DNA of 64,000 bases, taken from contig QJPP01007520.1 in the NCBI GenBank assembly GCA_003996215.1, forward strand, positions 124,001 through 188,000. The letters run 5' to 3'. Both the position numbers and the translations under genes were made by a program. Below the pieces are notes generated by a model. The model did not search any database. It saw only the letters and a program-made list of their open reading frames with translations, and was not told the origin of the DNA. This DNA is from Jaltomata sinuosa. Taxonomy: Eukaryota; Streptophyta; Magnoliopsida; Solanales; Solanaceae. Below are positions 35,840-49,340 of the stretch, one piece after another. Within the stretch, counting starts at the first letter, position 1. Every line of letters starts with the position of its first letter.

Positions 35840-37124
35840 TGTTACGACCCAAAAATAAAAATAGTCATGATGATGTCTACCCCAACCCCATAGGAGAACC
35901 ATAGTCTGATTTTAAGTTCATTTAAGAAATTATTATATGAAAAGTGAAGTGAGGATAAAATTTAACTTAATAACAAAATTTCATAACTAAAATCATGTGG
36001 AAAGAAGAAAAGTTCCCCCAAACCTGACGATATAGGTACAAGAGGGTCTAAGATTTTATACAAGTATGATTATGCGAATACAATATTTTGAATAAAACAT
36101 AGAAAATAAAATAGAGAAAAGGAGATTGGTATTGTAGATCAGCAAAACAGCTCACCACTCGAACCCCTAAAGCTCACCACAGGCTCAGATATTATCGCAA
36201 CCTCCGCTAATACTTAAATTTTAACTATTACCCAGAAAATAGAGCATCAGGTGTAGTATGAATATAAATAACATGTACATGTGAGAATTGTAGACCGAAT
36301 CTTCTCGGAGGATTGATGAGAGTTATTTCATAGAAACCTTCAAGTTAGTATAAGACATGGTTTATGAATCTCAACAGTGTTATCAATAATCCTATAAAAT
36401 CAAGCATCACATATAACTTCTAAAAGTCAGAAACATAGAGATTTACAAATGAATTCAAATAAATCAAATAGGATGTGATAATGATATAAAATACAATGGC
36501 CATGTACTGTAATATGTATACACACGTACTCCAAGGAGTGTCTATGAGTCAAACGCATGGAGGACTCAAAAGGTTCATATATATCATCCAAAAGAATTTT
36601 TCATCGGGCATGTTGCTCTTCATCAAAACAATTTTCATCGAGCATGCTCCACTCTGCACGAGATATGAATATCAGCTCTGTCAAATCAGACCCTCCAGGC
36701 CAGTACCAAATGAAGAATTTTTGTATGAGTATGAATCTAGCCTTCCATGACAATATCAAATAAATTATCTCAGTATGAGTACTGTACCAGTCCATAAGAG
36801 ATGTAAATTATATTATAAGTCATCTCAACAATGCAGGAATCTCAAGTATACAAATTATTTGGAGTGATGTATGAAAATAACAAATTGGCATAATTATCAT
36901 CAACGAAGTATGAGTCTATATGATATATTATTCAATCAACAGAATTACAATTAGTCTCATCTAGATGAAAACTCATTATATAAGCAGTTTCACAATTTAT
37001 CTAAATTATTTTGGATAATCATACAAATCAGCTAAAAGAGCATTTAATACCCACAAATATCGTCCATTACCAGCATAGATTCTCATCACCTCATGTTCCC
37101 TTTTTAAAAACCTTGTATTAATAT
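35840..37124 (-). repeat. LTR fragment K
   Basis: Minus-sense LTR text ending ...GGGTCGTAACA at 35840. It contains LTR-style blocks such as CTCACCAC...CTCACCACAGGCTC near 36150-36185 and a unique middle. It begins where the protease of J stops, at about 37124. No coding region; the frames at 36496-36795 are not supported. Confidence 0.55.
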
Positions 37125-37127
37125 CAA

Positions 37128-37382
37128 TTAAAAAATATCTTTCAATCTACCCAAGTCTACCCAAATCTGAAAACCCACAAAAACCACACGACAAGTACGA
37201 TATACATGGGTTACTATCACAGACTCCCCAACTGGGGTAGAAACATGAATAAGAGAATCTCGGACATCACAAACCAAATCCAGACCCAAGGCAAATTTCA
37301 CAAAAACGTATGAATAAGTAGAACCTGGGTCAAATAATACATACGCCATCCAGTCACAGACTAGAATTGTACTTGTTATCAT
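37128..37382 (-). pseudogene. pol (PR): Protease of element J, truncated
   Basis: Retropepsin with active site VLFDPGSTYSYV near residue 15 and the following LIHVSTPVGESVIVTHVYR block, as in the proteases of C and L. It stops after RLKDIF at the junction with K, before the ILGMDWL box. A fragment only. Confidence 0.85.
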
Positions 37383-37619
37383 GACATCTAATGCTTCAGC
37401 CTCAGACTTTCCTGGGAATGCATAACAATAGGCCCGGTCATCAATTTGAGCTACTGCCCTGGCTGACTACGCTACTCCCTTTCTCGCGCCACTATTTCCT
37501 CTGTTTCCCCGGCCTCCCTGAAAGTTACCTCGCCCACCCTGTAGATGACCTCTGCCATTGCCACCTCCACTTGCCGGAACCATAGCCCTGGTCTACTGCT
37601 GAGTTTGGTTTTCTGCCTT

Positions 37620-38660
37620 TCAGTCAGGGCACTCCCTCTTGAAGTTACTCGAATCACCATAATGAAAACATTTGTGGTCCAGAGAAGGCCTTCTAGTAGA
37701 AGCATAAGAATCCCCATGGCCTCTAGGAGCTGAAAACTGCAGATTGGCTCCTGGACGACCACCTGCAGAAGATGGCAGGGCTGACTGAATAGGACGAGAA
37801 GAATACACTCGCTGGTTGTTACCCTTGGAGTATGAACCACTGAAGTTACCTTCATTTTGGAAATTTTTGGCTAACACCTTAGCCTGCCTAACCTTCCTGA
37901 CCCCTTCCAGTTTATTCACATAATCAGTCACCTAATTAAAACTCTTACCTACTGAGGTCATATGCACAGACAACATCTGTAACTCAGTATTCAGTCCCAT
38001 CACATACAGACGAATCCTTTCTTCCTCAGTACCCAGAAGCTGAGTAGCATAACATGAAAAGGCATAAAATTTAGCCACATAGGCTAAAATAGACATGTTA
38101 CCCTGCTCAAGAGCCATAAAGTCATCCTTCTTGCGATCTCTCAAGGTGCGAGGCACATATTTCTCCAGGAACAAAGAATGAAATTGTGCCCAAGTCATCG
38201 GAGGCAAAGATGATGATCGACACTCTACATGAGCCCTCCACCACTGCTTAGCATCACCCTGTAGCAAAAAAGTCACAAACTCCACCCCATGTTGTTATAC
38301 AATGCCCAACTTATGCAACCTTTCATAACAATCCAGAATAAACTTGAAGGCATCCTCATTCTCTGTACCATGAAACCACGAATGTTTCAACTTCAAGAAC
38401 ATAGTCAACAACTTATGCTCGTTCTCGGTCATGATAGGGCCTAGTACCAGAAGAAAAAGGAATTTGTACCCGAAGCTTCATCCATCCCGGGGGCTGTGGA
38501 AATAACGGTATAGGCACCTGAAACCTGAACAGTCAGCATAATGGGAGTGGCTCCAGTACTCGCCAACCTACTCAGGAATGCCAGCACCTGCTGAATAACC
38601 TCAGATGACATAAGGAAAAAACCTGTACCTCTAACTGGTGCTGCCACATCTGGTGCCACG
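37620..38660 (-). pseudogene. gag: Gag of element J
   Basis: 38441-38659 is the N-terminal part. 38286-38440 carries LKLKHSWFHGTENEDAF and LDCYERLHKLG, then a stop. 37932-38285 is the capsid core (LLQGDAKQWWRAHVE, MTWAQFHSLFLEKYVPRTLR). 37620-37931 is the basic linker and a zinc knuckle reduced to CFHYGDSSNFKREC, in which the second Cys is Tyr. At least two stops. The frame at 37472-37855 is a shadow of this region. Confidence 0.87.
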
Positions 38661-39068
38661 CCATCCTCGTGTACTACCTTAACCTCCTCCTTAACATGAT
38701 CCTAGGGTGGGAGAGGGGTCGCCACCCTCTACTCAGTAGCCACCTGAGCTCCAACCCTGGCAAGTGTTGCTCTCCTTCTGCCCCTTCCCTGCCTCTCCCT
38801 CACCCTTAAACCACCAGTTTCACAGTTGGAATTATTGCCCTTGCTCTATTTCGTCTAGTTTTAACCATCTGCAAATAAAAGAATGAAAAAAGTTAGCTAC
38901 TAATTTGGATCGCCAGATTCCAATTGGAATCAAGGTATAGCACGGAGGAAGAAAGAAGAGATAGTTTCCTAAATTCCTATAGCCTTTAGAAGAAAAGTAC
39001 AAACATCTGTGTACCATTCCGCAAGAATCTACTACACCCATTTTGGTATGACAAAATCAACGAACATA

Positions 39069-39082
39069 GGGCTCTAATACCA
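39069..39082 (-). promoter_or_regulatory. Primer binding site of element J
   Basis: On the minus strand TGGTATTAGAGCCC, one base off the initiator-Met site, four bases after the LTR end. Confidence 0.85.
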
Positions 39083-39086
39083 TATT

Positions 39087-41179
39087 TGTCTCAACCTAAC
39101 CCACCACGAGTGGCACCCACCCGAAACTCCCGGATGAGTGAACCAATTGTCAACCTAACACTTAGTGAATCTAAAAGCTCAAAACTAATTGCATCAAAAT
39201 AAAATCACATTCATAAATAAAATACTAAAAAATAAGCTCCTGCAGAAATACCCCTAGAAACTGAACGTTGATGTACCAGAACATCTACTAATGTCTAGAA
39301 GGCGGGGATGCAACCCTAAAACAAAAGAGTCTAAGTCTGAAATAATGGACTAGAGAAGATGTCCTATACTCACAAAAGAGTAGCTCACCCTTGGAATCTG
39401 GAATCATCGGGACTACAACTGAGGTCGCATAAAAGACGCCGGAAGATGTCCCATACTCACAAAGAGAAAAGCAAGTGCAAAATCAGTACATAACCATAGT
39501 GTACTGTTAGTATCATCGGCCAGCTCTAATAAAACATATATGAGCAATAAACCAAAACTGAGTAAGCAGTACAAACATGTAGTAACAAGCAAGCAACATA
39601 ACCCCAAAATCTCAGTCCTTCCTCTAACTTGCCCACTACATGAAACAGGATCAACAATCATCACAACAATAACATTGACAATAAGCATATACCCCTTTTT
39701 AGCAACCCGTACCAACCAAGGATCCTTAGAACAACACATAAGCTTTTAACATGCAATTCTCAGTATACTCAAGGACCAACCCTATATTTAAATACAACTA
39801 CTGGACTCTCATGAGCAATATGCAACAACCACAGTTTCAAATAATCAGCCCGGTCCACTCATGGAACCATCGACAAATGCAATCAATAACATAAATAAAT
39901 TTGTACCAGGCGTGGTACTCGAGCCAACCATTATAGAACCTGTACCAGGCGTGGTACCCGAGCCAACCAATAAGTATCCCATACTAGGCGTGGTACCCAA
40001 GCCAACCAAATGTCACACAAGTCTAATAGTCAATAATTAAATGAACAATATCACACTTGTAAAACTAACAAGCAACAAATCCAAGTTCATTTCGCATAAT
40101 TAACCCAGACACTTAGACATTCATAATTTCATTCTCTAAACATGCAAGGCACATACATGACTAAGCTAAAGTTATATGCACACACATTGTATTTGGAAAG
40201 ACAATAAACATCACCTACCTTGAATCAAGCCTAAATGCTCTACTAGACTGGAGCTTTCCCGTTTCTTGAATTTCTAGTTTGTTCTTGGTCTAAAAAAAAT
40301 ACATAACACAAAAGTCAACCCGAATAGCCTAAATATTTCTTGATTATATCCTAATCCAAAACCCCAGGACAAACTCATGATCGTTCCACCCAACCTAGGG
40401 CCTTTTCACTAATAATTCACCTAGAACTAATAACATTATGGTTATACTATTAAATTAAGGTATTAAAATCATGAATTAAATAGTTTATACCCAAAACCGT
40501 CCCTAAAGCCCGTAACTATCGATTCTAAGGTATAGAAATCAAAGTACTAAATTAGGGAACAAATTACTTACCTTTACAAAGATTTTTTGGGGAAAATTTG
40601 TAGAACCCGCGCCTATTCTCCTATTCCCTTCCCCCAAACATTCTTGAGCAATTCTGAAGGTTTTTGGGGAAGCTTCTGCATTTACACTAACTTATCTCGC
40701 TATAGCGGCCCAAGCCAGCTATAGTGGCACCGCTATATTAGTAGCCACCCGCTATAGCGGGGTTGACCACCTTTTACTCCCACTATAACTTGAATTTTTC
40801 CGCTATAGAAATATTGGTGTAGCGGGTGACATGGAACAAACTTCATGAATTCTCCCAGTTTTTCTCATTTTCTAATACACCATTAAATCTTGACATTCTA
40901 GACCAACCCCTTCACATCAAGTTTTATATTGGGAGTTCTACTCACCCGAATTCACTTTTAAAAAGTCCTACAGACTCCTTAAAGACTTAGCTAATAGAAA
41001 AACTAGCTCAACCTTAGATATTTTATCCAATCCTTTCCTAGATTTCCCTAGACTTCACCTCACTAAGAATTCATCTGAAATTAGCCTATCCTAAAATTTC
41101 TAACTCCCCTACCCGGAAGTTTTCTAACCCATTTCTTTGCATGAATAGCTCACCCATAATAATGGGAAGGGTCATTACA
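39087..41179 (-). repeat. 5' LTR of element J
   Basis: 2.09 kb from TGTAATGACCC at 41179 to ...GTTGAGACA at 39087. The word cluster at 40695-40825 has CGCTATAGCGG-type copies, the same word as in A; the rest of the two LTRs is only loosely similar. A short tandem run near 39905-40010 repeats CAGGCGTGGTACCCGAGCCA about three times. Confidence 0.82.
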
Positions 41180-42965
41180 GATAGTATGTTGTTTTGACAG
41201 TTTTCAGTATTGGGAGAGTTTAGGGGAGAGAAATGGAGAGGAGCACACTGGTCGCCCAGGACCAAAGTTTTAGTGGAAATGGATATATTAGCCAAATCCT
41301 TAGTTTGTTGCATCTCCTCTTGAATATTCTCTAGCTTCTTGGTCAACTTAACAATTATCTTAGTTTGTGCTGCTATCATGTTGTCTCTTATGGTGATCTC
41401 TGTCAGAGTATTTTAATCATCACTACCAGTCATCTTTCCTTTCTAATGACAAGCAACAATCAGGGGAGGAATTCTTATTAGCTTTTGAATGGGTGAAGTA
41501 CTAATGTTCTACCATCTTTTGACAACAAAGATGAATTTCTATTTATGTTGTTACCTAATAAAGTAAAAATAACTCAAAACAAAAATATGTTAGATATTGT
41601 AAGTGATAAATAATACAAGATATCTGACAGAAAGTAAACACATAAGATTTACTTTGATCGATGGTAAATTGATCAATGGGTAAGTATTGGCTCAAAGGAT
41701 TTTAATGGATAAAACTTTGCCCATTTATTTGGGGTAAGTGAGTTTTGTAAGGAAGGTTTACTTTGTTGAGGCTCAGTCTTCTGGAGTGTTTTCTTAATGA
41801 CCTTTGAATTCTTCTGTACCTTTGCCAAAAATAGGTAGAATAGAAGTTTTTAAAGATAGGGGTCGGACCTGGAGAAGCTTCTTACGTATCTCACAAAAGA
41901 GAAATTAATACCTATATAGTTCGAGTGTGTAAAGGAAAAGCTCTATGATTAATTTCTATTCATCCACTATCTTTCATTTATAAGAAATGGGAAAAGATGA
42001 AAATAACAACTAAAAAAACTCTGCTACATTTAAAGCTTGATTTGGATAGTTGCGGGCACTCTTTCTTTCTTCATCATCTATGGTTGATTTCATACAAACT
42101 CAAGGTTAATATTTCCAATATTGATCAAGATCTCTAATTCAAAGCAGAAGGCATGACAGTTCTCAATTTCATGACCCTTTATCCTACTATGGTAGATGCA
42201 GAAATCTTTGTCCTTCTTCCATTTTGAAGATCCCTTCCGTTCCTTTCTCTCTACGGGGTGGAGATTTTTGTATTACACCAGCTTGAAATATTATCTTTAT
42301 TATTGTATTTCAAGGTGGTGAAGTCCAAGTGGTGGATTAGAACATCTTTGGTGATAGGTGTTTCTTGATTAACTAGGTCACATACCAACATGGCGTAGGA
42401 TCCAAACATGTCTGAAATATGTCAAACAATAACCATGTTGTGGACCTTGGTACTCATATCCATGCACTCATCAGTGGTGTACCCCCTCTAGAGCGAATGA
42501 TAAGCAAATCTTTTGTATTTATTCTTTATGTCACATCGGGGTCCTTGAGTTTCAACCGAGTGTAAAATCCCAATTACCTGCAAAGCTTGGTAGACTGTTG
42601 AGATCTCTATGACCTTAGGGTCCCCAAGGAAGTTCCTAGAATGTGCCTTAACACTATCTATTCTTCTTATTGCCTAAACCTTGAAGGCTAAAAGGTTTTG
42701 TCTTTGGCCTTAGACCAGTTCTTCATCTCATCAATGAGTTATGTTAGGGTTTTCTTTGGTAAATATTCTCGCTAGAGGCTACCCTCTTCGGGTGCCTTTC
42801 TCATCATCCCCTTTCTTTGTTCATCTATTTAAGTTTTCCAATTGCCTTAGCAGTTGATTCAAATTTCATGATTAATTGCTTGATCTCTCGATAAAATTCC
42901 CTTGTTGCGCTGATCACCTTTCTATTACTTCTATTTCCCCAGTTGGGCTAGGTCTCTTGTTGTGG
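41180..42965 (-). pseudogene. Tat/Ogre-like gag scraps (H)
   Basis: 41180-41379 encodes a gag N-terminal helix (KIIVKLTKKLENIQEEM) that stops at the J insertion. 41860-41935 holds one weak copy of the dispersed E hairpin module. 42165-42235 encodes a finger FCIYHSRIKGHEIENC of the CxYH-GH-C type seen in E, and 42455-42525 a second, broken one (FAYHSL ... TDEC). The order on the strand is not that of one gag, so at least two copies or a rearrangement are involved. The right edge, where F begins, is approximate. Confidence 0.55.
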
Positions 42966-43019
42966 TGATCACCTCCCTACGAATAATTTTTGTCATAACC
43001 ATTACCTCTACATGCTAAA

Positions 43020-44522
43020 ACCTGAGCTCTAAGTGCCTATTATTGGACTGCCTGGCAGAGCCGAGGAAAATTCCTCCTTATATTGCCAATATCATTGCAC
43101 CCAAAATATGCATGGTCAAAAGTAGGTCACTGCGCCGGAGCTGTGAAGTATGATATCTACCAAAATTTGATAAAGGTGGATTGGTCCCTGATTGACCCCC
43201 TATAGAAACCTGCACCAATGAGTGAATAGGGTATTCATGGTATCCCCATGAAACCTGACCATTCAGAAACTATCCATTATAACTACCTCCCATATCAGGG
43301 CTTCTTTGAGTCCATTCTTGTCTGACTCTCTTGCTTTATCCCCCCAACATTCTTTACAAACTCAACAACTTCTTGAAAAGACTTATCCAAACATGCTACC
43401 TGTAAAATAGAGATATGTAGCCCTATATTCTGACCCTTCGCAAAATAAGAGAGCCATTCTTCCTCTGTATTAATCAACTGAGACGAGTAACGCTCCAAGG
43501 CATGAAAGCGTGTCTCATTAGAAGCCAAATAAGAACTACCCTGCTCAATATTTGTGAACACGTCCTTCTTCTTATCCCTAAAAGCCCAAGGGACATACCT
43601 TTCTATACATACCTAATAGAAGTGATTCCAAGTCACAAGGAGTGTTCCAGTATGCCAGTACTCTACGAATGCCCTACACCACATCTTGGCATCCCCTTGA
43701 AACTGAAACTAAACAAAATCTACAATATGCCTCTTAAGAATATTGATTGTAAGCAGCCGCTCATCACAGTTTATGATGAACTCATAGGCATCCTCAAATT
43801 CTAACCCATAGAATATCTGAGGCCTCATTTTTACAAACTTACAGAAGAGATCATGTTCACCACAAGTCATCACAAGGCCTGTCACAGATCGTGGATACAT
43901 ACATGTTTAAAAGCATCATCTAATTGTGGAGCCATAATTGCATCATGTGGGTCACTGGATGATGGACAACATGAACTGCAGGAGTAGCCGCATCCCTTTC
44001 CAATCCACTAAGGAAGCTCAGTACCTACTGGATTACCTCAGATGACAATGGGACCTATGTTACACCTCCCTAAAAAGGTGACTCCCTTGTCCCTTGGACT
44101 GGTTTTGTCGTCTTATTATGCTCAACCTAAACCTCTACCTCTACCACAACTTTAGGAACATTCTCTTGTTGAGGAGGAGATGCTGACCTATCCCCAGCTG
44201 GAGTTACAACTTGAACCCTATCTTTGGTGGATACACCTTCCCTTCTACCCTTGGCTCTACCTCTCACCCTACCTCTACCATGAACTACAGCCTCAAAAAC
44301 TAGTTTAGGCATTGCTGCTCTAGTCTTGGACAAATGTGTTCTCACAATCTGCGAGGATAAGAGTGAAAGAGTTACATACCAATTGGAATCAAGTAATATA
44401 ATGAGGTATGAAAGAATTTGAGGTTTCCCAAAGTCCTGTAACCTCCTGCAAAGTAGTAAAAACATCTCCATACCATTCTTCAAGACTCTGCTAGACTCAT
44501 TCTTGTATGACGAGATCAACAA
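43020..44522 (-). pseudogene. gag: Gag of element F
   Basis: 44127-44522 is the N-terminal part, with a basic GRGRVRGRAKGRR block and a Pro/Ser-rich linker. 43709-43900 carries FVKMRPQIFYGLEFEDAYEF. 43295-43561 continues the capsid (ALERYSSQLINTEEE). A decayed knuckle (GCNDIGNIRRNFPR) lies near 43080. Related to J gag. The rest of the polyprotein is missing: Tat-like sequence follows at about 42965. Confidence 0.8.
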
Positions 44523-44527
44523 ACTCA

Positions 44528-44540
44528 GGGCTCTGATACC
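44528..44540 (-). promoter_or_regulatory. Primer binding site of element F
   Basis: On the minus strand GGTATCAGAGCCC, identical to the initiator-Met site except that the leading T is lost at the junction with the LTR end GGGTCGTGAC. Confidence 0.88.
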
Positions 44541-45569
44541 GTCACGACCCTACCAAGCTATGAGTGACACTCACACTAACCCTTGGGTGGGACAACAAAC
44601 TAACTCGAACCCAACTCTCAGACTTAGCCAACTTTTAAGGAGATAGACATAACAAGCATTGCTTAAGTCATAAGGAAATCAATACGAATATAAATGAAAG
44701 AAAAGACTATGCAGAAAAATTTAACTAACATATACCCAGGAACTGAAAGTCATCGTACCGAACTCTAAACCAAAAACACTATCTAGGATATCTAATAAAT
44801 ACTAGAACAAAATAGAAGTCTGAGTCCCATTGTCCATAAGAAAGACAATAACTCATGGAGGATCCATGACAGCCTAGAAAGTAGTGCTCACCTATGGATC
44901 TATAGTCAATGCTTCTACTCTAGCCAAGGTTGCATCTCAGCCTCAGGAACAGGGTCTGCACTAAACAAAAGAAGAGTATAGGGTAGTATAAGTAGAACAT
45001 ACTATGTACTGGTAGGTATTATAGGCCGACTCAACAACATAACATGTATGTAGCAATGCATGTAACACATAGAAGGACTTCAACACTTAGCATATAATCA
45101 GTCAACAGATAGTCTTTTCAATCTAATTCGATAACAACAATCTCAAGTGCATATAAGTCACAAAAATATCACCATAAAGGGGAAAGGAATAATCACTTTC
45201 AATAATCATCTCACATATCATTATGTCCATCAATTCTTACTCATTTCACTTGTATCTTTAGTCTCATATCAGTTCACAACCAATTCACTATAGCAGATAG
45301 TTTAATGATGCAATGCAAAGTAAAAGAGTGTACACATATGTTATGGGTCTTATTTTTGCCCACTATCCATGACCTACAGGGGACCCTAGGTGTACATATA
45401 TACCATACTAGTGTAGTATCTGGTCCATAGTAAATGTATCAACATTAAAATTTATATAACCAGGCTGTCAGACCTATGTCTCATAATGTACTTAGTGCCC
45501 AAGATACTATCACACCTTAGCCATTTCAGGTCACTTATCACTTCCTGTCATCTAGTCTATTCATACAAG
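44541..45569 (-). repeat. LTR of element F, 3' part
   Basis: U5 side of a minus-sense LTR ending GGGTCGTGAC before the primer site. It is interrupted at 45569 by Athila element G and resumes at 55474. Confidence 0.8.
45565..45569 (+). repeat. Target duplication of G, left copy (ACAAG)
   Basis: Matches 55469-55473 exactly. Proves that G inserted in one piece into the F LTR. Confidence 0.88.
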
Positions 45570-47040
45570 TGATGATGCTCAAGTGACACTCTCCATTATG
45601 GAGGTGAAGGCGATCGTTAAGCAAAATAATATTTATATTACCCGACGGGACTCGGGGTCGATCATAGAGGGAATGGTAGCTTAGCCAAAGATATTGTGGA
45701 AAAATATCTCACAATTAGAATCGATTGTTCAATATAAAGTAAAAAAAGGGGAATTTGAAATCAGTCACAATTCAATTCCAAACCAAACAATAAAATAAAT
45801 GTGAGGTGTAAATAAGAGAGAGGATGACTAGGGAAGTGTTTCCGATGGGACTCGAACACGGGTCAAGGTACTTTCTCAAATGCATAAATTCTTACTAAAT
45901 TACATATGTAGCATTGGATTTAGGCGTGAATGCTAATACTCACAAATATTTATCCAATGGTTTTTATTCAAGCACCATGGTTTTACCATTAACCAACCAA
46001 TATAGGCTTGGGAAGGTCACACTATCTCTAGCTTAGACCCTTAAATGTGTGTTTCCGGTGAATTGAGCTATTTGTATCCTTAATCTAATTGGAATCCCAA
46101 GTACCCACTAGCAAATTCACAACCAAAATTATGAACTTCTTTCTCAAGCAAGAACACAATCAAGTAACATAAATCAATGTTTGAAACCACCTATTTTAGA
46201 GTTAAAATATGGTGAATTCACTAGACTCATATTATATTATTAATTATAAACATAAATAAGCAAGACTCATACCCTTTAATCAAGTATCCATCATTAACAC
46301 ATCCCTAGACAAGGAGACTTAGCCACTCATGCTAAAGAAAGAAGAAAGTATACCCATAGGGAAATTCAAATTCTTTTTCATTAATTGTAGCAAGAATCCA
46401 ATATCCAAGCTCAAATTTACAAGTTCAAGGTATAAGATGGAGAGAATTGAGTGAAACCCTCTATCTTGCCTTAAGAGAGAAACTTGCTCAAAAACTGAAA
46501 ACTATTTAAAACTATCAAAAATTATGACTAAATTGGGTCTTAGAATGTTCCCAATTCGTCATACAAAAGTGTACAAAATTACCCCTCGGGAGATGTGCGG
46601 CGCGACATTGGTTTTACACATCACGTTGTGCATATCGCACAACTTGGCTTTGGAGGACCAATGACTTAGCTTGCATTTGGAGCTTGGTGTGATGTGGGGT
46701 GCGGTTCGCACCAGGCCTTGTGCGTGTCGCACGGTGGCCAAACCCCTTTAATAGATTTTTCACCTTCATTCAGAGCTTTATGTGGAGGGAGGTGCGGACT
46801 GCACCAAAAGTTGTGCGTGTCACACGGTGGATGCACCTCTTGGTAAAATCTTCATCTCATTTGATCACTTCACACTTCAACTTCTTTTGAGCTCTTTTGG
46901 GTCCAATTTCTTGTTTTCTGTCTTTGACCAAGAGTACCTGCATTCATATCAATAAAGGCCATAAGAACCTCTAAATCTCATCAAAACATCAATAATTCAT
47001 AATTAAAGGCTCAATTAGTTGGTAGATTACTGACTTATCA
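45570..47040 (-). repeat. 3' LTR of G
   Basis: Starts TGATAAGTCAG at 47040 on the minus strand and ends ...GAGCATCATCA at 45570. The word cluster 46585-46815 has GTGCGGTTCGCAC, GTGCGTGTCGCAC and CGCGACAT. Confidence 0.92.
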
Positions 47041-47052
47041 AACCCCCAAACT
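47041..47052 (-). promoter_or_regulatory. Polypurine tract of G
   Basis: On the minus strand AGTTTGGGGGTT directly before the LTR start, the usual Athila tract. Confidence 0.85.
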
Positions 47053-49340
47053 TAAACTATTGCTTGTCCTCAAGAAAGATACTCATAAGGCAAGGAATGA
47101 ATTATGCTCTAAAACTCAATCAAGGCAAACAAAATTACTCTATTCTAAAAACTAAGAAAAATAATAAACAAAAAGACTCAACTACAATGCTCATCTCAAT
47201 TTGAACCACCACATTCTCAATGCAATTGATCATTTCAAAATATTTATTAAAAGGATTTCATTTCTCATTAAAATCAAGGGAATTTGTCATTCAAAACAAG
47301 ATATTAAGCTTCTCAATTCATTGGCATGGACCATCAAGGTTTGACTCGAGATTCGCCACACAACTTGTCTCATTCTTTCTCTCAATTGAAATAGACACTT
47401 CATGTTTCAATTCGAGTGCTTGATGCCACTCACCACAAGAGATAATCCCACTTACAATCATGCATTTCAGAATACAAGGGATTATAAGAGAACCACAAAA
47501 ACTCACTCTCTCAAGGAAGTTCAAGTGCACACATGTCAAACCATAGGCTTGTCCTTCATGTAGATCGCCACTAATGTAGAGTGGCTAAGCTAGGAATTAC
47601 TAAGAACTTATGGGTTATGATGTTGGCTAGGGCTAAGGTGATGATTGCATTTGGCTGAAGTGACACTAAACCTCCCTAACGCTCTTTCTTATCATTTTGA
47701 ACACCGCTCACATTTTTGAACTTTGACTTCACCTTATTTCTCCCTCACACAACCCAAGCTTTTCCCTTTCAATCTTGATCATTCAACCTCCTTATATCAC
47801 CTTCATTTGGTATCACCAATTCTTTTTCAAATTATTTTACTCATTGCAATGATCTTTTGGAGCAATTTTCAATTCAAACATAAGGTGCTACCTTGCACTT
47901 TGAAATGCATTCCTTTTCTTCTCCACATTAAGCACATACACTTCCAAACTTAGGATTTTGCCTATATTGTCATTTCATTTTCCCCCAAACTTAGGATTTT
48001 AGCCTACATTTCCCTTTCAAGCCATTAGGGAGGACGAGTGCCAAGATAGAGGTTCCAATAAGGTCAAGGTGTCAAACAAGGTGCCAAAGAATGGTCACAA
48101 GCTCAAAGGTGTTCACTAGGATTGATGTCAAGGGAAGTCATTTGGGTGAAGTGGCTATTCAAAAAGGGCCTAAGATCATCTTCCAAGCTCGGTCACATCT
48201 ATAATTTCTCATTGAATCACATTGGGGGCAAGTTCTAGACAACATACATGCATAAGAATCATGGTATAGCCTCACCATACAAGGCATCATGCCACAAGAC
48301 TTCTCCATATTAGTCTCAAAATCAATTGGGACAAATGACTTTTGACAAGCTATTCTGAGTTCATTGCACAATCGTTTGTGAATCGATCAAGCCAAACAAA
48401 GAGTGTGCAAGTCATGACAAGAGAATGTTTTCCTCAAAATTAAGTTTCCCTCTTTCCTTTTATTTTCAAAAACTTCTTGCCAAGAAATTTTTTTGGTGGT
48501 TCTATTTCGAGACAAGAAAAGCACGGACTTAACCTAAAACTAAAACTTGGCATTTTTCCCTAAGAAAAGTTGACTATCAATCTATCATAGGAAAACACCA
48601 ACCCGGTTCGACATAAAAATAAAATAAAAAGAAAATAAAAAAATATTTGCTCCTTGGAAAAGAACCGTGGTATTAAGAAAACCCTCGGAGTTTATTATTA
48701 AACTAAACTACTATTAACAAGGAAACTACCAAATTAAAGCACCCCCACTGAAATACAAATGGAGCATTGTCCTCAATGAATTTAGAGTTTAGGAAAAGTG
48801 AGTACTCCCTGGGGTTACCGCGCAAAATGCACAAGGTCTAGGTGAAACGTATTGTCTATCGCATAAGCATATGAAATGTTGGTGCCAGGGGTATGCCCGT
48901 TGCCATATGAAAAGATGTCCAAGGTGAACTTTGAGGTGTGCAAATCATCCCAATGGTCGCATGGTGGGCTGAATTTTTCAATGGAATTGCCAGTGTTCTG
49001 GTTGGTGATGTGAAATTAGTGTGCAACGCGCACAGCTGATGGTGCGTTCTGCACGCCAGTCATATTCCAAGGTTTCAGACTTATCAATTTTTACCAGTGT
49101 TCTGTCTCTACCATGCGAAGTATCGTGCGATGCAGATAGTGCATTATATGGTTGCATAGTGCGGTGCACCTCCTGATAATTGCTCCAACACCCTTAGCTT
49201 GGTTATTAACTATAAAGCCAACAAAAATAACACACAAAATAACACTAAAAGGCAAAAATACAGAAAGTAAAGGTGAGTGCTTGGGTTGCCTCCCAAAAAG
49301 CGCTTGATTTAACGTCACGGCCCAATAATGGTACCTCCTA
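47053..49340 (-). other. 3' non-coding region of G (where some Athila elements carry an env-like frame)
   Basis: No open env-like frame is visible; the short frames here are unsupported. A second cluster of the G word type lies at 49020-49160 (GTGCAACGCGCAC, GTGCGTTCTGCAC, CGTGCGATGCA), outside the LTR. Confidence 0.6.

Larger units (their letters stand above)
37125..41179 (-). mobile_element. Element J: 5' part of a chromovirus-type element
   Basis: 5' LTR 39087-41179, primer site 39069-39082, gag 37620-38660, protease 37128-37382; everything after the protease is missing. The LTR start abuts a Tat-like gag fragment (H), so J inserted there. The other side ends in LTR fragment K. Confidence 0.82.

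Noticed and set aside
37472..37855. 127-residue minus frame in J
   Set aside because: Overlaps gag 37620-37931 in another frame and lacks gag motifs.
47053..49340. env-like gene of Athila G
   Set aside because: No minus-strand frame above about 85 residues and no transmembrane or signal pattern I could defend.
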